Shown in pieces: positions 45,578 through 55,158 of a stretch of 64,000 nt of DNA. The translations under genes were made by a program, and so were the position numbers. The notes under the pieces are model-generated. The model saw only the letters and a list, made by a program, of their open reading frames with translations, was not told where the DNA came from and did not search any database. The number at the start of each line of letters is the position of its first letter. Position 1 is the first letter of the stretch. Origin of the DNA: an uncultured Alphaproteobacteria bacterium (GTDB taxonomy: Bacteria > Pseudomonadota > Alphaproteobacteria > HIMB59 > GCA-002718135); the NCBI GenBank assembly GCA_902595855.1, contig CACJRY010000002.1, forward strand, positions 123,656-187,655, written 5' to 3'.

Positions 45578-46669
45578 TGAATTCTATAGAAAAAATTGAG
45601 GCTAATTTAGAGAATATTAAGAGTAACTATGATTTACTAAGGAGGGGGGTTTGACTTTTCTTCACTAAAATTAGAGCTCAAAACATTAAAAAAAGAAAGT
45701 GAAAACCCTGCAATATGGAAACAACCTAATGCTAAATCATTGTTTCAAAAAATCAAAAATATAGAAAAAAAAATTAAAGACTTCGAGATTATTGAAAATA
45801 ATCTTCAATACATAGAAGAGTTATTCAATATAGCAATTTCGGAAAATAGTGAGGAATATTTTGATCAGCTTCTTATTGAGTCTAAGCAACTTCTAATTAC
45901 TTCTAATAATTCAAGATTAGAAAATTTAATGAATGAGGCCGCTGACCCAAATAATGTATTTTTAGAAATACATGCTGGTGCTGGAGGAACTGAAAGTCAA
46001 GATTGGGCAGAAATGCTTATAAGAATGTATATTCGATGGGCAGAAAAGCAAAAAGCTAAAATTTTACTTCTTCAAGAAACAAGAGGAGAAGAGGCTGGAA
46101 TAAAATCGACTACAATCAAAATTGAAAAAAATTATGCTTATGGGTGGTTAAAAAGAGAATCTGGCATACACCGCCTAGTAAGAATATCTCCTTTTGATAG
46201 CAACAAAAGAAGACATACAAGTTTTGCTAGCGTTTGGGTATATCCAGAAATAGATGATAAAATAGAAATAGAAATAAATGACTCAGATATTAGAATAGAT
46301 ACTTACAGAGCGTCAGGTGCTGGAGGACAGCACGTTAACACAACAGATAGCGCGGTTAGAATTAAACATTTGCCTACTGAAATAGTTGTTCAATGTCAGA
46401 ATGATAGATCGCAGCATAAAAATAAAGCATACGCAATGGACATGCTTAAATCAAGAATTTATGAATATGAATTGCAAAAACGAAAAGAAAAAGAGAATTT
46501 GATAAATGATCAAAAACAACAAATAGGATGGGGAAATCAAATTAGATCGTATGTTTTGCATCCTTATAAACTTATCAAAGATCTGAGAACTAATTATGAG
46601 TCATCAAATGTAAATGATGTCTTAGGAGGTGATATTGATGAATTTTTAGAAAAATCACTTACTTTATAA
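45577..46669 (+). CDS. prfB: Peptide chain release factor 2, with programmed +1 frameshift
   Basis: RF2 ends translation at UGA and UAA. The gene starts at the ATG at 45577 and reads 25 codons to an in-frame TGA at 45652-45654. A +1 shift at 45651-45653 continues into the long frame to 46669, giving about 363 residues, the normal RF2 length. The join reads RRGV then DFSSLKLELK, matching the family's Asp after the shift. The RF2 recognition tripeptide SPF is in RISPFDSNKR and the catalytic GGQ is in ASGAGGQHVNTTDSAVR. The frameshift is autoregulatory in other bacteria: low RF2 lets ribosomes shift and make more RF2. Confidence 0.92.
45638..45655 (+). promoter_or_regulatory. prfB programmed frameshift signal with GUU slip codon
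   Basis: TAAGGAGG at 45638-45645 is a full eight-base complement of the 16S rRNA anti-Shine-Dalgarno. Three bases (GGG) then separate it from GTT TGA C at 45649-45655. Element order and spacing equal the E. coli prfB site, where the sequence is CUU UGA C. Here the shift codon is GUU, which cannot re-pair as well at the +1 position. A run of six G (45644-45649) offers another slip possibility. Confidence 0.8.
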
Positions 46670-46671
46670 AA

Positions 46672-47913
46672 TTATTTTTTAATTTTTAATATGCCAATAT
46701 TTTTTTTACCAATACTTATTTTAATTTCTAAATTTTTTGAGTATGTTTTAAGAGAAAAATCTTTTGAATTATAAATCTCATCATTTATTTTCACACCTTT
46801 AGATTTTATTAATCTTTTTGTATCACTTCTACTTTTGCTCATATTAAGTTTTTCTATTGCGTCTAAAATTGAAAAATCAGATTTTGTAATTTGATTTGAA
46901 TTTATATGATATGTTGGAATTCTATGATCGAGGGTTTTTTTATTAAAAATGTTATTAGCTATGTCTTTAGCTTCATTTGCTGACTTTGTTCCTCTAGTTA
47001 TTTTAGTGACTTCAAAAGCAAGAATTTTTTTAGCTTCGTTTATTTCTTTTCCTTTTAATGCGCTTAATTTTTTAATCTCTTTTAAATTTATTTTTGTAAA
47101 TAACTTTAAAAATTTTTCAACATTGACATCTTCTGTATTTCTCCAAAATTGATAAAAATCAAAATTGCTAAGCTTTCTTTCATCTAGCCATATTGCACCA
47201 CTAGCAGTTTTGCCCATTTTAGAGCCATCTGAGTTTGTTATTAAAGGAGAAGTTATAGCATAAGCTTTTTTGTTTAGTATTTTTCGAATTAACTCAATTC
47301 CATTTATAATATTTCCCCACTGGTCAGAACCTCCCAGCTGGAGAATGCAGTTAAAATTTTTTCTTAAATAATAAAAATCATATGCTTGAAGAAGCATGTA
47401 ATTAAATTCTAAAAAAGTTAATGGCTGCTCTCTGTCTAATCTATTTTTTACTGACTCATATGTAAGCATTTTGTTAAGAGTTAATTTTGATCCTATATCT
47501 CTTAAAAAATCAATATAGTTCAAGTTTGACAGCCATTCATAATTATTTATAACTAATCCATTTTGATTATTATTAATAAACCTATCAAATATTTTTTGAA
47601 TTTTTTTTATGTTTGAAGAAATTTCTTTTATTGTTAAAATCTGTCTTGTCGAGTCTTTTCCAGATGGATCGCCAACCAATGTTGTGCCACCACCAACCAA
47701 TGCAATTGGATTATGTCCAAAAGTATCAAGCCAATTTAATAGCATTAACTGAACCAAGCTACCAACATGTAAACTGTCACTAGTGATATCAAAGCCAATA
47801 TATGCAGTTATTTTTTTTTTAGATATTAAATTGTCTAAACTTTCAATATCTGTCGATTGGAAAATAAATCCACGATCATTAATTTCTTTTAAGAATTCAG
47901 AATTTATTTTCAT
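46672..47913 (-). CDS. tyrS: Tyrosyl-tRNA synthetase
   Basis: This class I synthetase charges tRNA-Tyr. The 413-residue TyrRS has the HIGH-equivalent motif in SDSLHVGSLVQLMLLN (near residue 52). The tyrosine-binding stretch is LLQAYDFYYL, with LGGSDQWGNIINGIELIRK, and the KMSKS-equivalent is GSKMGKTASGAIWLD. The C-terminal S4-like domain is present (RSDTKRLIKSKGVKIND). It is convergent with prfB (two bases between stops). Lys and Asn are frequent, in line with local base composition. Confidence 0.96.
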   Translation of the reverse strand: MKINSEFLKEINDRGFIFQSTDIESLDNLISKKKITAYIGFDITSDSLHVGSLVQLMLLNWLDTFGHNPIALVGGGTTLVGDPSGKDSTRQILTIKEISSNIKKIQKIFDRFINNNQNGLVINNYEWLSNLNYIDFLRDIGSKLTLNKMLTYESVKNRLDREQPLTFLEFNYMLLQAYDFYYLRKNFNCILQLGGSDQWGNIINGIELIRKILNKKAYAITSPLITNSDGSKMGKTASGAIWLDERKLSNFDFYQFWRNTEDVNVEKFLKLFTKINLKEIKKLSALKGKEINEAKKILAFEVTKITRGTKSANEAKDIANNIFNKKTLDHRIPTYHINSNQITKSDFSILDAIEKLNMSKSRSDTKRLIKSKGVKINDEIYNSKDFSLKTYSKNLEIKISIGKKNIGILKIKK

Positions 47914-47930
47914 TATATTGATTTAATTAT

Positions 47931-48569
47931 CTAAGTTATATTTTCTTTAATATAATTTTCTACTATTTCAGTAAATTCATTGTAATAATTTTCATAAAAA
48001 TGGTCAGCTCCTTTGATAGGTTTAAATTTTATATCTACTTTTTTTTGTTTTTGAAGTTTTTCTGCTAATATTTTAGTAGAGTCAAATGAGGCTATATTAT
48101 CTTTATCGCCATGAACTATTAATCCTGAAGAGGGGCAGGGAGCTAAAAAACTAAAGTCCCTAGAGTTTGCGGGAGGTGATACACTTACAAACCCATTAAT
48201 TTCTGGTCTTCTCATTAATAGTTGCATTGCAACCCATGCTCCAAAAGAAAATCCAACAACCCAACAAATCTTAGAGTTAGTATTGTATTGTTGTAACCAG
48301 TCTAAAACACTTGCTGCATCACTAAGTTCACCTTCTCCATTATCATATACGCCTTCACTTTTCCCAACGCCTCTAAAATTAAATCTAATAGTGGAGAACC
48401 CATTTAAAGCGAAAATTTTATATAATTTGAATACTACTTTAGTATTCATAGTACCCCCACGCGATGGATCAGGATGTAGAATTACCGCAATTGGGGAGTC
48501 AGTATTTTTGTTATGGGAATATTTTGCTTCAATTTTACCTTCAGGACCAGGAATTAATAAATCTACCAT
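47931..48569 (-). CDS. Alpha/beta-hydrolase fold protein
   Basis: A 212-residue hydrolase of the short alpha/beta type that lacks a lid. It begins MVDLLIPGPEGKIEAKY and shows PIAVILHPDPSRGGTMNTKVV and FSTIRFNFRGVGKSEG, with the nucleophile elbow in VVGFSFGAWVAMQLL (Ser) and the final catalytic His in IKGADHFY. I start it at 48569 because homologues begin at this point; the longer frame to 48680 would run over the mnmA start. Homologues in Alphaproteobacteria are annotated only as hydrolases and the substrate is unknown. Confidence 0.83.
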   Translation of the reverse strand: MVDLLIPGPEGKIEAKYSHNKNTDSPIAVILHPDPSRGGTMNTKVVFKLYKIFALNGFSTIRFNFRGVGKSEGVYDNGEGELSDAASVLDWLQQYNTNSKICWVVGFSFGAWVAMQLLMRRPEINGFVSVSPPANSRDFSFLAPCPSSGLIVHGDKDNIASFDSTKILAEKLQKQKKVDIKFKPIKGADHFYENYYNEFTEIVENYIKENIT

Positions 48570-48625
48570 TATTTTAAAGCTATTATTGAAGTAATGAGAC
48601 TTTGTAAATATATAGATTAAAATAT

Positions 48626-49717
48626 ATGAACTCACTAGGATTTGATAAAAAAGAACAAGATACAAAGGTAATTGTAGCAATGTCTGGAGGTGTAGACAGC
48701 TCTGTTGCTGCAGTTAAGCTAAAAAAAGAAGGTTATAATGTTACTGGAGTGACACTCCGATTGTATAATCAGCCAAACTCTTCTAAGTCTAAATCTTGTT
48801 GTGCAGGTATTGATATTGAAGATGCAAAAAAAGTAGCCAAACAATATGATTTTCCTCACCTTGTTTTTGATTATCAGGACAAGTTTTACAGTGGAGTAAT
48901 AAATAAATTTGTTGATTCTTACGCTAATGGTGAAACGCCTGTTCCATGTATTGATTGTAATCAAACTGTTAAATTTTCTGATCTTTTAAATGAGTCAATT
49001 AATCTTAAAGCAGATACTCTTGTTACTGGTCATTATGCCATTAGAAAAGGTGGTTTAAAAGACTCTAAACTTTTTAAAGCTAAAGATAAAACAAAGGATC
49101 AAAGTTATTTTTTATTTGCAACACTTCAGAGCCAATTAGATTATGTTCGTTTCCCTCTCGGCAATTATTTAAAATCTGAAATTCGAAAAATGGCTGAAGA
49201 TTATAATTTGTTAGTTAGTGATAAACCGGACAGCCAAGATATATGTTTTGTAACTTCTGATTCCTATAGAGATTTAATTAATAAGCTACAGCCTGATATT
49301 AACAAAGAAGGAAATATTTTTGACATAAATGGTAATAAGATTGGGTTACATAAGGGTATAGCTAATTACACTGTTGGCCAGAGAAAAGGTATTGGAGTTG
49401 GAGGTCAAGAAAATCCATTATATGTGAAGGAAGTAAATAAAGAACAAAATTATATAATTTTAGCTCCCTTAGAAGATTTAAAAAAAAATAGAGTTTTTTT
49501 TAAAAAAATAAATTTATTAGATTCTGAGATAAAAAATCAGAAAGTTGAATGTTCTGCAAAAATAAGATCTACTCAAGATGAAATTTCAGGTGTTTTAAAT
49601 TTAACCGAAGATAGAGGTAGTTTTTTATTTGATAGTTCAATTTCAGCAACATCACCAGGTCAGGCTTGTGTATTTTATAAAAATGAGCAAGTTTTAGGGG
49701 GTGGTTGGATAACTTAA
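48626..49717 (+). CDS. mnmA: tRNA-specific 2-thiouridylase
   Basis: MnmA puts sulphur on U34 of tRNAs for Lys, Glu and Gln. The 363-residue protein opens with the PP-loop KVIVAMSGGVDSSVAAV. It has TPVPCIDCNQTVKF with the first catalytic Cys region, KDQSYFLFATLQSQL, PDSQDICFVTSDSY with the second Cys, and GLHKGIANYTVGQRKGIGVGG. The family's N-x-x-K block and C-terminal beta barrel are present. It is divergent from the hydrolase gene, ends in a clear terminator, and lies beside the SUF operon, itself a consumer of cysteine sulphur. Confidence 0.96.
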   Translation: MNSLGFDKKEQDTKVIVAMSGGVDSSVAAVKLKKEGYNVTGVTLRLYNQPNSSKSKSCCAGIDIEDAKKVAKQYDFPHLVFDYQDKFYSGVINKFVDSYANGETPVPCIDCNQTVKFSDLLNESINLKADTLVTGHYAIRKGGLKDSKLFKAKDKTKDQSYFLFATLQSQLDYVRFPLGNYLKSEIRKMAEDYNLLVSDKPDSQDICFVTSDSYRDLINKLQPDINKEGNIFDINGNKIGLHKGIANYTVGQRKGIGVGGQENPLYVKEVNKEQNYIILAPLEDLKKNRVFFKKINLLDSEIKNQKVECSAKIRSTQDEISGVLNLTEDRGSFLFDSSISATSPGQACVFYKNEQVLGGGWIT

Positions 49718-49724
49718 TATTTAG

Positions 49725-49750
49725 AATAGGTTCTAAATTAACCTATTTTT
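49725..49750 (+). terminator. Intrinsic terminator after mnmA
   Basis: AATAGGTT (49725-49732) pairs perfectly with AACCTATT (49740-49747) around a seven-base loop, and TTTTT (49746-49750) follows. It lies eight bases after the mnmA stop. It separates mnmA from the SUF operon, so sufB needs its own promoter; a TATAAT at 49772-49777 could be the -10 box, though no well-spaced -35 box was found. Confidence 0.85.
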
Positions 49751-49797
49751 AGTTGAAAAGACTAGATTTTTTATAATAAAACCTTATTTGAATAATT

Positions 49798-51249
49798 GTG
49801 GATACTGAAACTAGTCAAACATTAGATAAATATGCTCAGGACAAGTATAAATATGGTTTTGTTACTGAAATTGAATCTGATAGGCCTAAGAAAGGTCTAG
49901 ATGAGAAAATAATAAAATTTATTTCTCAAAAGAAAAACGAACCCAATTGGATGCTTAGTTGGAGACTTGATTGCTACAAAAAATGGTTAAAAATGTCTGA
50001 TCCTAAATGGGCAAATTTAAAATTTCCTAGAATTGATTACCAAGATATATATTATTATTCCTCTCCAAAAGGTTTTGAAAACAAACCCAAAGATTTAAGT
50101 GAGGTAGATCCCAAATTAATTGAAACTTATAATAAACTTGGAATTCCATTAGAAGAACAGAAAGTTTTAGCAGGGGTTGCCGTTGATGCGGTTTTTGATA
50201 GTGTTTCAGTTGCAACAACTTATAAAGGGGAATTAGAAAAACTTGGTATAGTTTTTTGTTCAATCAGTGAAGCTGTCCAAACACATCCTGAGTTAGTAAA
50301 AAAATATCTTGGCTCTGTTATTCCTCCAGGTGATCATTCTTTTTCAGCACTAAATTCAGCAGTCTTTACTGATGGTTCTTTTGTTTATATACCTGAAAAT
50401 GTAAAATGCCCAATGGAGCTTTCCACATATTTTAGAATTAATGCAGAAGAAACAGGTCAATTTGAAAGAACTTTAATTATAGCTGATAAGGGAAGTTATG
50501 TTAGCTATCTTGAAGGTTGTACAGCTCCACAAAGAGATAGAAATCAACTTCATGCTGCAAATGTTGAATTAATTGCTCTAGAAAATGCAGAAATAAAGTA
50601 TTCTACCGTTCAAAATTGGTATCCTGGAGATGAGGAAGGAAAAGGCGGAATTTATAATTTTGTTACAAAAAGAGGTTTATGCAAAGGTAAAAATAGTAAA
50701 ATATCTTGGACTCAGGTTGAAACAGGATCTGCTGTAACCTGGAAATATCCAAGCTGTATACTTAAGGGTGATAATTCAATTGGAGAATTTTACTCTGTGG
50801 CCATTACAAATAATTTTCAACAAGCTGATACTGGTACAAAAATGACTCATATCGGTAAAAATACCCGTAGCAAGATCATTTCAAAGGGTATCTCTCTAGG
50901 TAATTCTCAAAATACCTATAGGGGAAATGTATCTTTTCTCAGAAAAGCAGATAAGGCAAGAAATTACACTCAGTGCGACTCTCTTTTAGTTGGTAATAAA
51001 TGTGGAGCTCATACAATTCCTTACATTGACTCGAAAAATAATTCTGCAGTTGTAGAGCATGAAGCATCCACTTCTAAAATTAATGAAGATCAATTATATT
51101 ATTGTAGGCAAAGAGGTCTTAGTCATGAAGAGGCAGTTTCACTGATCGTCAATGGATTTTGCAAACAAGTTCTACAAGAATTACCAATGGAATTTGCAGT
51201 AGAAGCACAAAAGTTAGTATCAATTTCTTTAGAGGGAAGTGTTGGATGA
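49798..51249 (+). CDS. sufB: Fe-S cluster assembly scaffold protein SufB
   Basis: SufB is the core of the SufBC2D scaffold where iron-sulphur clusters are built. The 483-residue protein has the usual SufB blocks: [62 protein letters not shown] and [22 protein letters not shown]. The segment [16 protein letters not shown] carries a conserved Cys, and the Glu in [10 protein letters not shown] is also conserved. The start is GTG at 49798, without an obvious Shine-Dalgarno. It is the first gene of sufBCDSTA and its end overlaps sufC by four bases. No IscR-type repressor gene precedes it. Confidence 0.96.
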   Translation: MDTETSQTLDKYAQDKYKYGFVTEIESDRPKKGLDEKIIKFISQKKNEPNWMLSWRLDCYKKWLKMSDPKWANLKFPRIDYQDIYYYSSPKGFENKPKDLSEVDPKLIETYNKLGIPLEEQKVLAGVAVDAVFDSVSVATTYKGELEKLGIVFCSISEAVQTHPELVKKYLGSVIPPGDHSFSALNSAVFTDGSFVYIPENVKCPMELSTYFRINAEETGQFERTLIIADKGSYVSYLEGCTAPQRDRNQLHAANVELIALENAEIKYSTVQNWYPGDEEGKGGIYNFVTKRGLCKGKNSKISWTQVETGSAVTWKYPSCILKGDNSIGEFYSVAITNNFQQADTGTKMTHIGKNTRSKIISKGISLGNSQNTYRGNVSFLRKADKARNYTQCDSLLVGNKCGAHTIPYIDSKNNSAVVEHEASTSKINEDQLYYCRQRGLSHEEAVSLIVNGFCKQVLQELPMEFAVEAQKLVSISLEGSVG

Positions 51250-51986
51250 TTTTTTTAAATATTAATAATTTGAATGTTTCTATTGAGGGTAAAAAAATTC
51301 TAAATGATTTTAACATACAAATAAATGAGGGGGAAGTTCACGCTATAATGGGTCCTAATGGATGTGGTAAAAGTACTCTGGCAAATGTTCTCGCTGGTAA
51401 TGAAGATTACGAAATAAATTCAGGTAAAGTTATTTTCAAGGACGAGGATCTTTTAGATTTGAATATTGAAGAAAGAGCTCAAAAAGGACTTTTTCTGGCT
51501 TTTCAATATCCTGTTGAAATACCAGGTGTAAATATTACTCCATTTCTGCAGGCTTCAATTAATTCAAAACTTAAAAATGAAAAAAAACCTGAAATAGACA
51601 ATATTTCATTTGCAAAATTATTAAAAAAAAATGCTGAAGAGCTTGGAATAAGCATTGATATGCTTAAAAGATCAATAAATACTGGCTTTTCAGGTGGTGA
51701 AAAAAAAAGATACGAAATTCTTCAAATGAGTATTCTTAATCCTGCACTTTCTATTTTTGATGAAACTGACTCAGGCCTTGATGTTGATGCTTTAAGAGTA
51801 GTTACAGAAGGTATAAATAGATTTAAGGATTCAAAAAAATCTTTTTTGATTATAACTCATTATCAAAAACTTTTAGATTACATCCATCCTAATTATGTGC
51901 ACGTTATGAGGGAGGGCAGAATAATAAAATCAGGTGATATATCTTTAGCAGCTGAAATAGAAAAGTCAGGTTATCAGAATTTTTAA
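51246..51986 (+). CDS. sufC: Fe-S cluster assembly ATPase SufC
   Basis: This ABC-type ATPase partners SufB and SufD. The 246 residues contain Walker [17 protein letters not shown] (near residues 36-51), the Q-loop [14 protein letters not shown], a SufC-type signature [17 protein letters not shown], Walker [17 protein letters not shown] and [11 protein letters not shown] with the switch His. I start it at 51246, where homology begins, four bases inside sufB; the open frame extends to 51159, but those residues come from sufB in another frame. The DETDSGLD variant of Walker B is the SufC hallmark. Confidence 0.96.
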   Translation: MIFLNINNLNVSIEGKKILNDFNIQINEGEVHAIMGPNGCGKSTLANVLAGNEDYEINSGKVIFKDEDLLDLNIEERAQKGLFLAFQYPVEIPGVNITPFLQASINSKLKNEKKPEIDNISFAKLLKKNAEELGISIDMLKRSINTGFSGGEKKRYEILQMSILNPALSIFDETDSGLDVDALRVVTEGINRFKDSKKSFLIITHYQKLLDYIHPNYVHVMREGRIIKSGDISLAAEIEKSGYQNF

Positions 51987-53213
51987 ATGACTTTTGAAAA
52001 TAACTTTATTAATCACTCTAAAGATTATATTTTCTCAGCTAACGAAACTCTTGCAAATCAAAGAGAGCAATCATTTAGAAAAATTTTAAAAAATAATTAC
52101 GATAAAAAAAATAATGAAAGTCTTAAAAATATCACTATTTCAGATTTAAGCAAATTTGATTACTTCTATAAATATGAAAACAAAGCCCCAAAAGTTTCAG
52201 TATTAGATAGCATTAATTATGAAATTAGAGTGGTTAACGGAATGTGCCAAAACTTTGAAGATGATAATATTGAAATTAGAAATCTTCAAAATTATGATTT
52301 TAATAGCTTCTTAGATCAAGATAATAATAATTCAGATGATATTATCATTGACCTTAATAAAATTTTTTTAAACTCTGGTATTTTTTTCAATATTAAAAAT
52401 GACACTAAACTTAACATACGTCTAATCCATGATACTTCAGATAATTTTACAGTATTCCAAAACAATTTTATAAATTTTAAAAAAAATTGTGAAATTAATT
52501 TTGAAGATCATTTTAATTTATCACATAATACAATAAATAATATAAATTATAATACTAAGGTCGAGGAATGTGCTGTTGTTAAGCATAATATTTTCCAAGA
52601 CTTCTCAAGTTCAAATAAACTCTATTTAACTTCAAATACTGTTTGTAAAAAAAACTCCTCCTATAATCAAAATACTTATAATTTCTCCAAAGGTTTTGTA
52701 AGAAATTTTCATAATATCAGTTTAAATGGAGAATTTGCCAAAGCCTCTTTAAAGGGGTGTTTTTTTCTAAAAGATGAAAATATATGCACAAATAAAACTA
52801 ACATTGTACATAATGCTGAACATTGTATTAGCGATCAAACTTATAAAGGTATTTTAAATCATAATTCTAAAGCAAATTACTATAGCAATACTTTTGTATC
52901 TGAAAATGCCCAAAAAACTGAAGGATATCAATTAAGTAAAGGAATATTATTAACTGATCATTGTTCTTTTTTTTCAAAACCTGAACTTAGAATTTTTGCA
53001 GATGATGTAAAATGTTCCCATGGATCTACTATAGGCCCGGTTGATGAAACAGCTTTATATTATTTGCGTTCAAGAGGTATTAATAAAAATGAGGCCATGA
53101 AAATGATTATTTCTTCTTTTATTGAGGAAGATTTGCAAAATCTTGATCATCAGGCCAGGATTATAATAAGTAATAATTTAACAAATTTTTTAAACAGTTT
53201 ATCAGATGATTAA
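51987..53213 (+). CDS. sufD: Fe-S cluster assembly protein SufD
   Basis: This is the SufB paralogue that forms the SufB-SufD heterodimer. At 408 residues it is of usual length. The C-terminal part holds the recognisable family features: AEHCISDQTYKGILNHNSKAN, KTEGYQLSKGILLTDHCSFFSKPELRIFADDVKCSHGSTIGPVDETALYYLRSRGI (a conserved block whose Asp, Cys and His are important in SufD) and the last helix NEAMKMIISSFIEE. The N-terminal half is poorly conserved and Asn-rich. It starts directly at sufC's stop and overlaps sufS by eight bases. Confidence 0.9.
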   Translation: MTFENNFINHSKDYIFSANETLANQREQSFRKILKNNYDKKNNESLKNITISDLSKFDYFYKYENKAPKVSVLDSINYEIRVVNGMCQNFEDDNIEIRNLQNYDFNSFLDQDNNNSDDIIIDLNKIFLNSGIFFNIKNDTKLNIRLIHDTSDNFTVFQNNFINFKKNCEINFEDHFNLSHNTINNINYNTKVEECAVVKHNIFQDFSSSNKLYLTSNTVCKKNSSYNQNTYNFSKGFVRNFHNISLNGEFAKASLKGCFFLKDENICTNKTNIVHNAEHCISDQTYKGILNHNSKANYYSNTFVSENAQKTEGYQLSKGILLTDHCSFFSKPELRIFADDVKCSHGSTIGPVDETALYYLRSRGINKNEAMKMIISSFIEEDLQNLDHQARIIISNNLTNFLNSLSDD

Positions 53214-54405
53214 GAACTTAAAAAAAAGATTCCCTGTTTTTAAAAAAAACAAAAATCTAGTTTTTTTTGATACTGCCGCATCTGCATTAAAAGTTGATAC
53301 TATGATAAACGCCGTAAATGAGTGTTATTCATATGAATATGCAAATATTCATAGAGGAATTTACGAATTAAGCTCCAAATTAACCAAAAGATATGAGGAC
53401 TCAAGATTGGCAGTTAGTAAATTTGTTAACTCACCATCTTTTGAAAATATAATTTTTACTAAGAGTGCAACAGAAGGAATTAATTTAGTATCTTCTTGTC
53501 TTTCAGACAATTATTTTAATGATGGTGATGAAGTATTACTAACTTCTTTAGAGCATCATGCTAATCTAGTCCCTTGGCATTTAGTTTCAAAAAAAATTAA
53601 AATAATCTCAGCAAAAATAAAATCTACTGGTGAGTTAGATTATAATGATTTGTTAGATAAAATTAATTCTAAAACAAAGCTTATAGCTATTACTCACATG
53701 TCAAATGTTACTGGTTCAATAACTAACTTTGATGAAATTAAAATTAAAGCAAATAAATTTAATGTACCAATATTAATTGATGGATGTCAGTATGTTCCTC
53801 ACAAAAAACTTAATATACAAGAACTGGACCCTGATTTTTATGTTTTTTCAGCTCATAAATTATATGGTCCATCAGGTCTAGGAATACTATTCATGAAAAG
53901 TAAATGGATCGATAGACTAGAGCCATATCAAGGTGGTGGCTCAATGATAAAAAATGTTGATACAGACTCAAGCACATATCTAAATGGTTTTCAAAAATTT
54001 GAAGCAGGTACTCCACCCATAGCCGAAGTAATAGGTTTATCTGCATCTTTGGATTTTATAAATGAAGTTGGTATTGATAAAATTTATGAATATGAAAATG
54101 AGTTAACGCAATATGCTTATAATCTAATGATAAAAAGTAATGATATAAAAATCTATGGAGATTTTAGTAATCAAACTTCAATAATTTCCTTTAATATTGA
54201 TGGAATTCACTTTAATGATCTAGCAATGCTCCTGGATAAAAAAAATATTGCTATCAGAACGGGGCATCACTGTGCCCAACCTTTTATGAAACATTTTAAA
54301 ATATCTGGAAATGCTAGAATGTCTGTTGGGGTTTATAATACAAAAGATGACATAGACTATTTTATAAAATCAATTCATGAGGTGAAAGAAATTTTAAAGT
54401 CATGA
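53206..54405 (+). CDS. sufS: Cysteine desulfurase SufS
   Basis: SufS takes sulphur from cysteine for cluster assembly using pyridoxal phosphate. The 399-residue enzyme shows NIHRGIYELSSKLTKRYEDSR, FTKSATEGINLVSSCL, SLEHHANLVPWHLV, the Asp-containing ILIDGCQYVPHKKLNI, the PLP lysine in VFSAHKLYGPSGLGIL and the catalytic Cys in RTGHHCAQPFM. One substitution is worth noting: the stretch usually starting with D-x-A-Q before the PLP Lys reads DGCQ here. It overlaps sufD by eight bases and sufT by four. No sufE gene is seen in the window. Confidence 0.95.
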   Translation: MIKNLKKRFPVFKKNKNLVFFDTAASALKVDTMINAVNECYSYEYANIHRGIYELSSKLTKRYEDSRLAVSKFVNSPSFENIIFTKSATEGINLVSSCLSDNYFNDGDEVLLTSLEHHANLVPWHLVSKKIKIISAKIKSTGELDYNDLLDKINSKTKLIAITHMSNVTGSITNFDEIKIKANKFNVPILIDGCQYVPHKKLNIQELDPDFYVFSAHKLYGPSGLGILFMKSKWIDRLEPYQGGGSMIKNVDTDSSTYLNGFQKFEAGTPPIAEVIGLSASLDFINEVGIDKIYEYENELTQYAYNLMIKSNDIKIYGDFSNQTSIISFNIDGIHFNDLAMLLDKKNIAIRTGHHCAQPFMKHFKISGNARMSVGVYNTKDDIDYFIKSIHEVKEILKS

Positions 54406-54791
54406 GTGAAGAAAAAAAACTAGAAGATTTTTTGCCAAATAAGAATGCTAGTTATTTTATGGAATTTCATAATCTAAATAATAGTAGTATTATTAATAAA
54501 GAAGAAGTTATTAAATGTATAAAAACTGTTCAAGATCCAGAAATACCAGTGAATTTATTTGACTTAGGATTAATATATGAAATTAAAATAAATAATAAAA
54601 ATGATGTTAAGATCAAAATGACATTAACCAATCCAAATTGTCCAGTAGCCGGTAGCATGCCTGAAAGTGTTGGAAAATCTGTTGAAAAATTACCTAATCT
54701 TAATTCTGTAGAAGTATCCTTAGTTTGGTATCCAAAGTGGCAGAAAAATTTTATGTCTGAGGAAGCAAAACTTGCTTTGGATATTTTTTAA
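54402..54791 (+). CDS. sufT: SufT, MIP18/DUF59 family Fe-S maturation factor
   Basis: The 129-residue protein has the MIP18 (DUF59) domain seen in SufT, which helps mature or deliver clusters, especially lipoate synthase and aconitase, in other bacteria. It begins with a variable 30-residue tail, then EVIKCIKTVQDPEIPVNLFDLGLIYEIKIN, which is the family signature (DPEIPVNIxDLGLIY). LTNPNCPVAGSMPE contains the conserved Cys. It is translationally coupled to sufS (ATGA overlap) and precedes sufA by 20 bases. Confidence 0.92.
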   Translation: MSEEKKLEDFLPNKNASYFMEFHNLNNSSIINKEEVIKCIKTVQDPEIPVNLFDLGLIYEIKINNKNDVKIKMTLTNPNCPVAGSMPESVGKSVEKLPNLNSVEVSLVWYPKWQKNFMSEEAKLALDIF

Positions 54792-54811
54792 TTTAATTTA
54801 TAATAAAAATT

Positions 54812-55147
54812 ATGAATAATTTAATTTCAATAACTCCTAATGCAGCAGATCAAATTAAAAAATTATTATCTCAAGCACCAGATGGCTTTGATTCAGTAGT
54901 TGTTGGCATTGATAAAACAGGTTGCAATGGATATTCTTATAAATTAGATTTTGGAAAATCATTTGATTTAAAAAATTATGAGTCAATTAAAATGAATGGT
55001 ATTAATATTTTGGTTGATCCAAAAGCAACAATGTTTTTGGTTGGTTCAATTATGGATTATAAAACAGATAAACTTTCTTCAAGATTTGTTTTTGAGAATC
55101 CAAATGAGAAATCCACATGTGGTTGTGGTGAGTCTTTTAACGTATAA
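54812..55147 (+). CDS. sufA: Iron-sulphur carrier SufA/IscA family
   Basis: The 111-residue A-type carrier receives clusters from the SufBCD scaffold and hands them to target proteins. The three ligand cysteines are in place: Cys38 in KTGCNGYSYK and Cys103 and Cys105 in STCGCGESF. Its start, ISITPNAADQIKKLL, is typical of the family. It is the last gene of the SUF operon; a HAD-like gene starts only 11 bases later and could be co-transcribed. Confidence 0.95.
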   Translation: MNNLISITPNAADQIKKLLSQAPDGFDSVVVGIDKTGCNGYSYKLDFGKSFDLKNYESIKMNGINILVDPKATMFLVGSIMDYKTDKLSSRFVFENPNEKSTCGCGESFNV

Positions 55148-55158
55148 AGTAAATTTTC

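Noticed and set aside
45652..45654. In-frame TGA in prfB as evidence of a broken gene
   Set aside because: The Shine-Dalgarno, spacing and TGA-C context match the known programmed frameshift, and the protein resumes in the right family position.
48570..48680. N-terminal extension of the alpha/beta hydrolase to 48680
   Set aside because: It overlaps the divergent mnmA start; homology begins with MVDLLIPGPEGKIEA at 48569.
51159..51245. N-terminal extension of SufC from 51159
   Set aside because: These 29 residues are encoded by the end of sufB in another frame; homology to SufC begins at 51246.
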